From positions 2,542,001 to 2,606,000 of the forward strand of contig OY970066.1 in assembly GCA_963705285.1 (NCBI GenBank): DNA of 64,000 bases, read 5' to 3'. The DNA comes from JACMLD01 sp963705285 (GTDB lineage: Bacteria > Bacteroidota > Bacteroidia > Chitinophagales > Chitinophagaceae). A program made the translations under genes and the position numbers. The number at the start of each line of letters is the position of its first letter. The first letter of the stretch is position 1. A model generated the notes under the pieces. That model had not been told where the DNA came from. It was given only the letters and a program-made list of their open reading frames with translations, and made no database searches. Below are positions 18,913 through 26,592 of this stretch, one piece after another.

Positions 18913-19156
18913 ATGGCACGACCACAAAACATGGGGGGTGAAATGAAAATTATCACATCAGCAAGCAGGTGGCGTGCCATTATTTCTTTTATACCATACA
19001 GTTGTTGGTGGAGTGTGGCGCAATCTGCACTACCACAAATAGGAGCCGGAGTTTAAAGAATTAAAACAAATACATCACTACGCCTTTGAATGATTTAACG
19101 GCGGCGGCAGTGCCATTGCCAATCATCAGAACATAAAATCATTCAAAACCGTAGTG
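18913..19156 (+). ncRNA. Candidate guide (bridge) RNA region of the IS110-family element
   Basis: Three hairpins lie downstream of the transposase. The first pairs ATGGCACG/CCAC (18913-18925) with GTGG/CGTGCCAT (18969-18980). The second pairs GTGGAGTG (19008-19015) with CACTACCAC (19028-19036). The third pairs CACTACG..TTTGAATGATTT (19076-19096) with AAATCATTCAAA..CGTAGTG (19136-19156), giving 19 base pairs with a 2x2 internal loop. IS1111-group elements are known to encode their bridge RNA in the right noncoding end. Transcription and loop pairing with the target are not shown here; the call is structural. Confidence 0.45.
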
Positions 19157-19246
19157 TACAAAAAAATTATGTAGTAACTTTATAACTATATCACAATTGG
19201 GCGAGTCCCCGAGATCGCTTTACATAGGAACCTCATGTTAGGGGCA

Positions 19247-19837
19247 TTAGAGTAACTGCCTCAGGAAATTCTTTGAGTTTTCATTGGTATTGTAAATAAC
19301 AGAGTCTTTAATTGCATCGAAATCACCGCCTTCCTTGGGCCAATTTAAAAAATTTCGGATCTCTTTTAAAAAAGCAATCCAGTATTGACTACAAGGAGTA
19401 GAATAAAATACATATGACTCAGGTAATTTTGTTTTAGGAGTGCCTAAATATTTTATAAGCATTAGATATTTTGCAACCCAGTATAACTCTTGATGAATTA
19501 AAAATTCTGAATAATCTGGGTCATCATAATCAATCTTTTCTCCAATTTTCTTGTCGATAAACTTAATATAAAACTGAGAATTTAGCTGGAAATTTACCAA
19601 TAGACCCGGCTCCAATATATTTATTTCCCTTAATAGCTTTCCAACGTCGTGTCCAAAATTCAGGACATTTGATTCGGGCTTGAGTTTGAGAATAATTGCT
19701 TTTAAATAAAGCTCAACTGCATGACCAATATTGAAAACTGTCGCAGCTGGAGTTTGTGCTGTAAGTCTCGAATAAGAAATGATGAACTCGTCGCCGAGTC
19801 GTGCAAAATATTTCCATGCATATTTGGAGTCGCTCAT
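19247..19837 (-). CDS. HEPN-like domain protein (cassette gene)
   Basis: A 196-residue helical protein starting MSDSKYAWKYFARLGDEFII. Residues about 36-70 (FNIGHAVELYLKAIILKLKP then NFGHDVGKLL) resemble the HEPN-type helical bundle, including the A-E-L-LKA helix and an HD-L motif. I do not see the RxxxxH ribonuclease motif of toxic HEPN proteins, so RNase activity is doubtful. Its stop codon follows directly after the residual right arm of palindrome copy 5, so it is the cassette gene whose site was split by the insertion sequence. Confidence 0.6.
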   Translation of the reverse strand: MSDSKYAWKYFARLGDEFIISYSRLTAQTPAATVFNIGHAVELYLKAIILKLKPESNVLNFGHDVGKLLREINILEPGLLVNFQLNSQFYIKFIDKKIGEKIDYDDPDYSEFLIHQELYWVAKYLMLIKYLGTPKTKLPESYVFYSTPCSQYWIAFLKEIRNFLNWPKEGGDFDAIKDSVIYNTNENSKNFLRQLL

Positions 19838-19841
19838 AAGT

Positions 19842-19960
19842 TGCGCCTAACTCATAAATATACGCAGCTTTTTTATAATTTACCAACGCGTATATTTTTA
19901 AAAAGTATTGTCAAACAAAGCGTTATAAAAATTGACGCAACAACTATTCAGTTGCGCCAA
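19842..19960. repeat. Short inverted repeats between the last cassette gene and recombinase remnant
   Basis: GACGCAAC and GTTGCGCC around 19935-19958 form a small hairpin, and GTTGCGCC occurs again just upstream at about 19847-19854. This may be a decayed recombination site or the start of the array. I cannot decide which. Confidence 0.3.
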
Positions 19961-19967
19961 TGCAATC

Positions 19968-20555
19968 TCACGGTTTAAGTTCCAGGCTGTCAAGCGGACT
20001 AATAATACCTAAGATATCTTTATTGGTTGTATGTAAATTGCGCAGGGTAGTTTTAATGTCATTGTGCCCCAACAATTTCTGGATCATACTAATATACGTT
20101 CCCTTATCCAGCAAATGGGTAGCAAAAGAGTGCCGGAGCGCATGCACACCCCCTGACTTAAATACCTTAGCCTTTTCCTTGGCCAGGTGTAGTATCTCCT
20201 GTAAACTGCGCACACTATACGGGGATCCCTCCGTGCTGCCCTGGAATAGAAACCCCTTTGCCGAAGGTTTATACCTGGTGGCATACTCCCTGAGCATAAC
20301 CAGCAAAACCGGGCTCAATGGAACAATACGATCCTTTTTGCCCTTAGCCTGTTGTACCAAAATAGCCATCCGATTACTGTCTACATTTCTGGTTGTAAGT
20401 TTCACCACTTCACTTACCCGTAAACCAGTTCTATAGCAAAGCATCAGCATCGTCAAATTCAATGTAGTATCCAGGGGTGCTTCAATAAATAATCTTTCTT
20501 CATCCCTGTGCATTCGTGTGTGGCAGGTAATGGTAAACATTAAGATAAGGTTCAC
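19968..20555 (-). pseudogene. Tyrosine recombinase remnant, N-terminally truncated and lacking the catalytic Tyr
   Basis: Only the C-terminal catalytic half (195 codons) is present. It shows the first Arg in YRTGLRVSEVVKL, the Lys loop AKGKKDRIVPLSP, HALRHSFATHLL and LLGHNDIKTTLRNLHTTNKD. In this family the last motif normally reads TTLRYLHVTNKD, with Tyr as the nucleophile; here the codon is AAT (Asn). No SAM-like N-terminal domain is found upstream. No IntI-type extra helix is visible either, so it is XerC/D-like rather than an integron integrase. It is almost certainly inactive. Confidence 0.75.
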
Positions 20556-20934
20556 CTGAAGGTAATAAATTATCCGAAAAAACGGTTTTCAAAAGCAGCT
20601 GAGGCATTTCCGCTTGACACAGCTTCGCCACCTCGGTCACAGGAACAAGTAGTCAATTACCACATCAATTTATAATCAAAAAGCATAAAATACAAGCAAA
20701 TTAAAATGCGTTAAAGGGTGAGCAGCAAGAGATATGCTGTTACACTTGTAAGGCGGCCATCTGTGCCAAACAAAGTGGCAAAACTGCTTCAATAAATAAT
20801 CCCGCGCTGGCTATTTATTACCGCTTCTCCGGTAATCGGAAATCTTCGATAAGTTCGTTCAGAAGGAAATCGCTTGGTTGATAATTTTACATCCTCAGTA
20901 GTTGCGTTTGATACTTTATGTTATTTAGAAATAG
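20556..20934. other. Region without identifiable genes
   Basis: I see no protein family, RNA or repeat in this stretch between the recombinase remnant and the receiver-domain remnant. It looks like decayed sequence at the edge of the mobile region. Confidence 0.5.
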
Positions 20935-21096
20935 ATCCGCCTGGAACAACAATCCCAGCCAATAATAATTGCAATGACGGCTAATGCTATGCAAGGCGAT
21001 CGGGATGCGTGTTTGAGCGCCGGTATGGATGATTATATCAGTAAACCCTTTAAGCCACATGAAATAGCCATGATGCTTAAAAAATGGGCGTCATAA
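20935..21096 (+). pseudogene. Receiver-domain (REC) C-terminal fragment of a lost hybrid histidine kinase
   Basis: The frame from 20935 reads IRLEQQSQPIIIAMTANAMQ, then GDRDACLSAGMDDYISKPFK and PHEIAMMLKKWAS before TAA at 21094-21096. This is the C-terminal third of a response-regulator receiver domain (AMTANAM and the conserved Lys in ISKPF), as found at the end of hybrid kinases. A TAG stop lies directly upstream and the phospho-acceptor part is absent, so it is a gene remnant. Confidence 0.75.
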
Positions 21097-21565
21097 AGGC
21101 GGTGAAGCGCGAAGTAATTTATATGCACTTGCAAGAAAATGATGGAAAGACCTGATTGTAGCGCTTGTTTGTTGGCCTTTAATGCATGAAATGCAGAATT
21201 TTCTACGCAAAGCACACAATTGCATCATCTATCAATGATTCTTTCAGGGGACAGGGGCATATGCGGTATTTACAGGAGCAGTTAACGGTTTGGATTAACT
21301 ATATTGCATTACTGCATTATTTTGGGTAAAAGGTGCGAACTGCGAAAACTGTTTACAAAGCGCCGTAACATACATTTCAAAAAAACAATGCAACTTGTGC
21401 GATGACAAAAGCAAAAAGTAAACACACGACTGGAACCCGAAGCTTCCCCAAAATGTGAAAGTGGAAGTTTCAGCGGATTATTACTTACTGCTAAATTTGA
21501 CTTCACAGCCAATGCATGAGTACTAAAATATTTTTATCAATCGGTCAATTCTAACCTGATACATC
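21097..21565. other. Region without identifiable genes
   Basis: About 470 bases with no supported feature. Short open frames on the minus strand lack protein character. Confidence 0.5.
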
Positions 21566-21787
21566 ATGCAGACACTTTATAATCTTATCACTTATAATCA
21601 TCAATTGTACGCAGCTTTAACGCAGGAACCAGACAGGCGGGCGCTGGAGGGGCTTATTGCAAAACTTCAATATTTGGAACCTGAGATTCTGCAAGTAACT
21701 GAAGGCAGCATTAATATTTCTCCCGCTGGTAACGTTTTTGTTCATAATTACCCACCGCGGTTACATAGAAAGATTAACCTGTCATAA
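21566..21787 (+). CDS. Small hypothetical protein
   Basis: A 73-residue frame starting MQTLYNLITYNHQLYAALTQ, with a helical, charged middle (EPDRRALEGLIAKLQYLEPE). The composition looks like a real soluble protein, but I recognise no family and there is no operon context. It lies alone between remnants and a convergent lipoprotein gene. Confidence 0.35.
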   Translation: MQTLYNLITYNHQLYAALTQEPDRRALEGLIAKLQYLEPEILQVTEGSINISPAGNVFVHNYPPRLHRKINLS

Positions 21788-21988
21788 TCCTGTTTTGCAA
21801 ATTAAAAAAAGTGCATTGAGGAGTTTTGGGTGTAATTCTACAGCAATAGTGGTTTGCCTGGTATATTATTCTTTTCAGCCACTTTGTTTCGTTTTTACCT
21901 CCGCTACAATTATTCACGCCAACAAAGTGTCTTGTTAGATAGTGGGGTAGTCATCCCTTCATTGCGACGTCTGCCACAGCATCGGTCC

Positions 21989-22852
21989 TTAAAAACTGCG
22001 AACAGCGCGCACTTTAAATGAACCCTTTTTATCATACGTTGATTTCACACCGTCGGAAAAGCTTTGTATCCAGGCAGCAGTTGCGCCGGCTTCGGACGAT
22101 GACCAATAGTAGGTATTGAGTGCAAAATTGCCAATGGCCTCTCTTGCTGTATATAATTTAAACAATTCGTCGCGGCTCGGCAGGTACCAATCGTCGTGTC
22201 CCCCTTCTACCAGGTCGGCGCATCTTCTGGCAGCAATGCCTGGAGTGTTCACTTTGCTCACAACGGTGTTGGTGTTTGCAGCCCCCGAAAATAATTCCAG
22301 GCCCTTTGCGCCGGTTTCGGCGGGCGTTGCAGAATTATCCCAGTAACTGGTGAACTGGTCGCTGATAGTGGCAACGAGTCCATGAACAACGTCATTCGCA
22401 AAGCCGGCATCACCCTCTTTGAGCAAGTAAGCAAGTTTGCCACCCTGATAAAGTTCCCCGATAATGAGTGCAAAGAAAACCTTCTGTTCTCCATATGCAG
22501 TGCCGTTGCTGTTGGTTGCATACGCGCGCACGTAATATCGGGCACCATCTGTCAGGCCTTTCAAGCTGCTCGTAAAATTGCCGGTTCCTGTACCGTCCAG
22601 CGTTTTGGTTCCGGCAATGGTAGGACTCGGTTCGGTACCATAACAAACACCCCTGAAAGTAACAGCGGAACCACCATCGTTTGTGATGATGCCGCCGCAA
22701 GATGCAGACATCTGGGTGATGGCTGTCACATTTACCGTAGACAGCACCGGAAGGCCGCCTCCTGCGGGGAGTATATCTGAACTTTTTTTGCAAGAATATA
22801 ATAAGACAGGTATACTGAACATTACTATCAATGGGTAGAAACCTTTTTTCAT
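21989..22852 (-). CDS. DUF1566 (Lcl C-terminal-like) surface lipoprotein
   Basis: A 287-residue lipoprotein with lipobox VLLYSCKK. An immunoglobulin/fibronectin-type segment (about 35-130) includes GGIITNDGGSAVTFRGVCYG and ARYYVRAYATNSNGTAYG. A DUF1566-type C-terminal domain follows, with DDWYLPSRDELFKLYTAREA, YWSSSEAG and KGSFKVRAVRSF. This architecture is common in Bacteroidota surface proteins, probably in adhesion or binding; the ligand is unknown. It stands alone on the minus strand. Confidence 0.85.
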   Translation of the reverse strand: MKKGFYPLIVMFSIPVLLYSCKKSSDILPAGGGLPVLSTVNVTAITQMSASCGGIITNDGGSAVTFRGVCYGTEPSPTIAGTKTLDGTGTGNFTSSLKGLTDGARYYVRAYATNSNGTAYGEQKVFFALIIGELYQGGKLAYLLKEGDAGFANDVVHGLVATISDQFTSYWDNSATPAETGAKGLELFSGAANTNTVVSKVNTPGIAARRCADLVEGGHDDWYLPSRDELFKLYTAREAIGNFALNTYYWSSSEAGATAAWIQSFSDGVKSTYDKKGSFKVRAVRSF

Positions 22853-23388
22853 TTTTCTAATTTACTTTTTACACAGCGCAAACTAAGACGCTTACTGCAT
22901 CGTTTTTTTTGCAATCGACGAACGACCTGTTAAATCGCCGATGGGCAGCGATGAAAAGTTAGTATGGCCTGTTTGTTAAAAGTTCGCATGAGAGAATGTA
23001 ATGCACTTACCCGTGCACACTCGTGTTGGGCAACCAGGCTTCACCAGGAACCTGCTACACGGTCATTTATTTTAGAGATAATACTATAGCGTATGAGGTG
23101 CGTAATTTAATCCTCGTGGTTGGGAGAGATCGGCGAAAATCCATGTACTGATTATTTTTTATCGTATTTTGGTCTGGCTATACAGGCGGAAAATATCTGA
23201 TAAACCTTATTTTGAGAAGGAAAGGCTTAGCCGCTGTACACCACTATGTAGTTCAAATCCGGTATGAGCGGCAATCGATAGAACGTCCATCATTCATCGG
23301 GACTGACGGATTAGCAACTTTCAAAATGAGTAAAATATCTTACTGAGAATAATTCATGCGTTGCAGTCAATTGCAGAAAAGGCAGGTA
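22853..23388. other. Intergenic region
   Basis: About 535 bases upstream of the lipoprotein gene and downstream of the T9SS gene. I see no gene. A GTTCAAATCC string near 23250 resembles a tRNA T-loop but has no acceptor or anticodon stem around it. Confidence 0.5.
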
Positions 23389-24813
23389 TTATTCAACCAA
23401 CACTTTATAGCTGAAATTTACGCCGTTTCGCTTGATGTGCAGAATATACAACCCGTTTGTAACATTGCTTGTCAATGGAATATCAATTCCTCCGGGGGCT
23501 ATTCTTACTGAACCCTGCTGCATGATTTGCCCTGCAAGGGTGCTGAGCGTAAATTCATACACACCCGTAATATTTGTTGCAGTCAGATGAATACGATCAC
23601 GCGCCGGATTGGTAACGGAAAGCTGCGCGTCTGCCAGGTAGTTATTTCTCAGCGTTAACACTTGTGATAATTTGTATTTACCGTCCATATCTTCTGACCG
23701 AAGCCGGTAATAGGTGACTTCATTTAATATTTTTGCATCCGTGAAATCATATTGTTGGCGATTTGAAAGGTTGCGTGGGATAACCGTCCCAATCACATAA
23801 TACTGCAGCCCATCATCACTTCGCTGAACCTGGTAATTTTTCAGATTAATTTCATCCGTGGTTATCCAGTTTATGACAGCATGCCCATTATTTTTGTAGG
23901 CACTGAAATCCACCAGGTGTACAGGAAGCAGCAAACTGATACTGCCAAAGGTGAAAGACCCGAATGAAGACAATGTTCCGGAAGATATGTTACCTGTTGT
24001 TGCTGTATTACCAGTGGCCCCGCCACCCACCTGTGTCCAGTTGCCGGCAATATAATTTGCTACCCTTGTATCTGCCAGTATATAATGCGGCATAGTTATT
24101 TTACTGTTGTCCCAGTTCATATCAACGTTTGCTGTACCACCGCCTGCGCCGTTGAGGATCCAGTATTCGTAGGGGTCCACCGTTACAAGGGGCGTAGCAA
24201 TATTGGACGGGTTGGTAGTAGCACCTGCATAACGTGCATTAAATATCATGGAAGCGGACAGGTTGCTGATACCAATGGTTCTTTCTACTGCGCCATTGCC
24301 CAGTGGAAAAATAAAGGCGGTGTTACCCGTTTTACGCACCCAGCCATTCACATGCCTGCTGTCCCCATCTCCGGAATAAGAGGCGCCTGCTTCATATAAC
24401 AGGTAATTGGGTGTTGCAGATGTTGTAATCACGCCTGCTGCAAAGTTGTGGGTGCCGCTTACACTCAGGTCATTGCTCAGCAGGATGCCGGCAGCATTGC
24501 CGGTAACGAGATGGAAGGTTTTGAAAACCTGGGAACCACTGAGGGTTTGCGCAGCAGTGCCGTTCAGCCACAGCGTACCGGTACCAATGGCCATGGATGC
24601 CTGGTTGTTTACCAGGTTCTGTTTTACATGCAGATTACCGTTATTGGTTAGTGCAGCGCCAGACGCATTGGTAAAAGAACCATTGATGCCCATAATATCT
24701 GATGAGCCGGCAATATAAATGATCCCCGTGTTTTGCAAATCGCCCTGCGCCTCAACACTATTACACAGCAACTGTAAACAGGCTATGAAGGTTAGAATAA
24801 AAATGTTTTTCAT
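23389..24813 (-). CDS. T9SS type A sorting domain protein
   Basis: A 474-residue secreted protein with a signal peptide (FILTFIACLQLLCNSVEAQ). The middle is rich in short beta-repeats. The last 80 residues are a type A C-terminal sorting domain: NPARDRIHLTATNITGVYEF, GLYILHIKRNG and the final FSYKVLVE. Such domains direct proteins through the type IX secretion system to the cell surface or medium. The start codon lies one base from the stop of the upstream tail-fibre-like gene, so the two are co-transcribed and probably cooperate at the surface. Confidence 0.9.
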   Translation of the reverse strand: MKNIFILTFIACLQLLCNSVEAQGDLQNTGIIYIAGSSDIMGINGSFTNASGAALTNNGNLHVKQNLVNNQASMAIGTGTLWLNGTAAQTLSGSQVFKTFHLVTGNAAGILLSNDLSVSGTHNFAAGVITTSATPNYLLYEAGASYSGDGDSRHVNGWVRKTGNTAFIFPLGNGAVERTIGISNLSASMIFNARYAGATTNPSNIATPLVTVDPYEYWILNGAGGGTANVDMNWDNSKITMPHYILADTRVANYIAGNWTQVGGGATGNTATTGNISSGTLSSFGSFTFGSISLLLPVHLVDFSAYKNNGHAVINWITTDEINLKNYQVQRSDDGLQYYVIGTVIPRNLSNRQQYDFTDAKILNEVTYYRLRSEDMDGKYKLSQVLTLRNNYLADAQLSVTNPARDRIHLTATNITGVYEFTLSTLAGQIMQQGSVRIAPGGIDIPLTSNVTNGLYILHIKRNGVNFSYKVLVE

Positions 24814-24814
24814 T

Positions 24815-26581
24815 TTAACGAGATTTAGTAGCAGGTGATTGATTTATCCTGGCTTCCAGTACTGTGAGTTCTTTATTAAGTTGCGCCAGTTGTTGCTGTT
24901 GCTCTTTTATGGTGTTGATGAGGACAGGTATCAGTTCAGGATAATTGAGCCCCAGCATTTCTTTTTTTTCGTCTCCGGCTACCACTTCAGGCACCAACTG
25001 TTTTACTTCCTGCGCAATCAGCCCAATTTTTTTTGCAGCTCCGGGTTTGTCTTTCCAATAATAAGATACCGGCCTTAATTGCATCAACTCTTTCCTGCCA
25101 TATTCCATGGGCAATATATTTGTTTTGAGACGTGCATCCGAGGTTTGTACTGTACCGTTTGCTGACCAGACGTCCGTCCACCTGGAAGCACTGGTTCCCA
25201 AACTGTAGATACTGTTGGTTACCGGGGACAGGATACCTGCTACCGTTAATTTGTCTGCCGGTGTAATGGCGCCGATTCCTATATTGCCGTTTGCGGTTAT
25301 GCGTACCCGTTCGTTGGTTAACGCATATCCACCCGTAAATAAACTCATATCATAACCAGGGGAACCATTACCAATAACCAGGTTGGCGGCAACGCTGAAG
25401 AGGTAGGCTTCACTGGCGCCGTTTAATATTGGAATCAAACTGTTTGTATAACCACTGGAGTTGACACCCATATCTATGTACCCGTTGTTTTCATCGCCGT
25501 TATCTGCAGTGGCCACCAGGTCTGAACTGGCTGTACTGCTGGCCGATCTGTTCTGGATATTCAATTGAAAATAATTATCGATTTCTCCCCGCGCACTGAT
25601 TACATTAAAAGAAGCCGTATTGCCGGCATCCACCAGCAATTTTTCCGGTGAAGCTGAAAAGCCCGCAGAACCAATCGCCGTATTGCCCGTCTCATTGATA
25701 ACCATACGTTCCGCACTTCCGGTAAACAAATGCATATCTGTACTGTTGTTTGTGCCTGTACCAAGATAATAAGCATCTATACCGGAACCACTGCTTTTGT
25801 TCAGCGAACCGTTGAAGCTGCCTGCAAACCGGAACTGGGCAATCAGGTCGCCGCTTTGCAAATTTTGTGGTGCGGCAACAGTACCCCTGATTTTCCGGAG
25901 ATAAAAACCCGGTGAAACAGTAGCGCCATAATCGTCAAAGAAATAATTGTTACCGGCATCATCATTATCCGTTACCAGCTGCAGCCGACCTGCGGGGTTG
26001 GTTGATCCAATACCCAGGTAACCGCTGCCGCTAAGACGCATCGTCTCCATATTGTTTGTTATAAACGGCAGGGTAAAGTTGCTGGTAGTACCAAGTGTTT
26101 TTATGGCGGTTGTACGGTTGCCACCCTGGTTCCATGCACCGCCAACGCCCGCGGTTTTGCGTACAGGTGCGTCCTGCGTGCTCACCTGCCAGTTACTACC
26201 ATCGCTGATTAACCTTATCACTTCATTTGATTCATCCAGTGTCCAGTTACCCAGACCATTAATAGTCTGTGATGAAGTGGTATTAACGGTGACAACCGGG
26301 GTTGGTATCGTGATGCTGGCATTTTTTATCCAGTATATTCTTCCCTGGCAGGGCGCCGCATCGGGCAGGCTAACCGCCACAGCGGTGGTGCCAGTAAATA
26401 TCAACGCATAATCCGATGCAGTTGCACTGGTGCTTGCCGTAAAAGAACGGAGACTGATAGCTGCCGCGCCCCTGACATCAAGCGAAGAATTAGGCGTTAT
26501 TGTACCGTAACCTATCTGTCCCCAAATTGCAGGCGATAGTAAGAGCAGGTAAGCAATAGTACCATATATTTTCTTTTGCAT
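24815..26581 (-). CDS. Tail-fibre-like protein with S74 intramolecular chaperone domain (copy 2)
   Basis: A 588-residue exported protein (signal MQKKIYGTIAYLLLLSPAIW). The N-terminal part starts GYGTITPNSSLDVRGAAAIS, typical of secreted Bacteroidota fibre proteins with repeats of the GIGxxxPxxKL type. The C-terminus is a peptidase S74/endosialidase chaperone: TSDARLKTNILPMEYG, PVSYYWKDKPG and KKIGLIAQEVKQLVPEVV, followed by a coiled coil. In phage tail spikes this domain assists trimerisation and then cleaves itself off. It is clearly a paralogue of the next gene, with the same layout throughout. Confidence 0.88.
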   Translation of the reverse strand: MQKKIYGTIAYLLLLSPAIWGQIGYGTITPNSSLDVRGAAAISLRSFTASTSATASDYALIFTGTTAVAVSLPDAAPCQGRIYWIKNASITIPTPVVTVNTTSSQTINGLGNWTLDESNEVIRLISDGSNWQVSTQDAPVRKTAGVGGAWNQGGNRTTAIKTLGTTSNFTLPFITNNMETMRLSGSGYLGIGSTNPAGRLQLVTDNDDAGNNYFFDDYGATVSPGFYLRKIRGTVAAPQNLQSGDLIAQFRFAGSFNGSLNKSSGSGIDAYYLGTGTNNSTDMHLFTGSAERMVINETGNTAIGSAGFSASPEKLLVDAGNTASFNVISARGEIDNYFQLNIQNRSASSTASSDLVATADNGDENNGYIDMGVNSSGYTNSLIPILNGASEAYLFSVAANLVIGNGSPGYDMSLFTGGYALTNERVRITANGNIGIGAITPADKLTVAGILSPVTNSIYSLGTSASRWTDVWSANGTVQTSDARLKTNILPMEYGRKELMQLRPVSYYWKDKPGAAKKIGLIAQEVKQLVPEVVAGDEKKEMLGLNYPELIPVLINTIKEQQQQLAQLNKELTVLEARINQSPATKSR

Positions 26582-26592
26582 AAAGCTGAAAT

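Larger units (their letters stand above)
17728..19230 (+). mobile_element. IS110-family element (IS1111-like), about 1.5 kb
   Basis: The proposed ends are subterminal inverted repeats CTATGTAAAAGCGAT (17730-17744) and ATCGCTTTACATAG (19214-19227), differing by one A. Between them lie a DEDD transposase gene and a 330-base 3' noncoding end rich in hairpins. No outer target duplication is expected for this family. Subterminal repeats and a long noncoding right end fit the IS1111 group. The end points are inferred from where palindrome copy 5 is interrupted and resumes, so they may be off by a few bases. Confidence 0.7.

Noticed and set aside
13902..20555. Classic integron with IntI
   Set aside because: The only recombinase is XerC/D-like, truncated, lacks the catalytic Tyr and the IntI-specific helix, and reads in the same direction as the cassettes.
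23180..23270. tRNA-like sequence with GTTCAAATCC T-loop
   Set aside because: No acceptor stem, D-arm or anticodon arm can be paired around it; the match is limited to ten bases.
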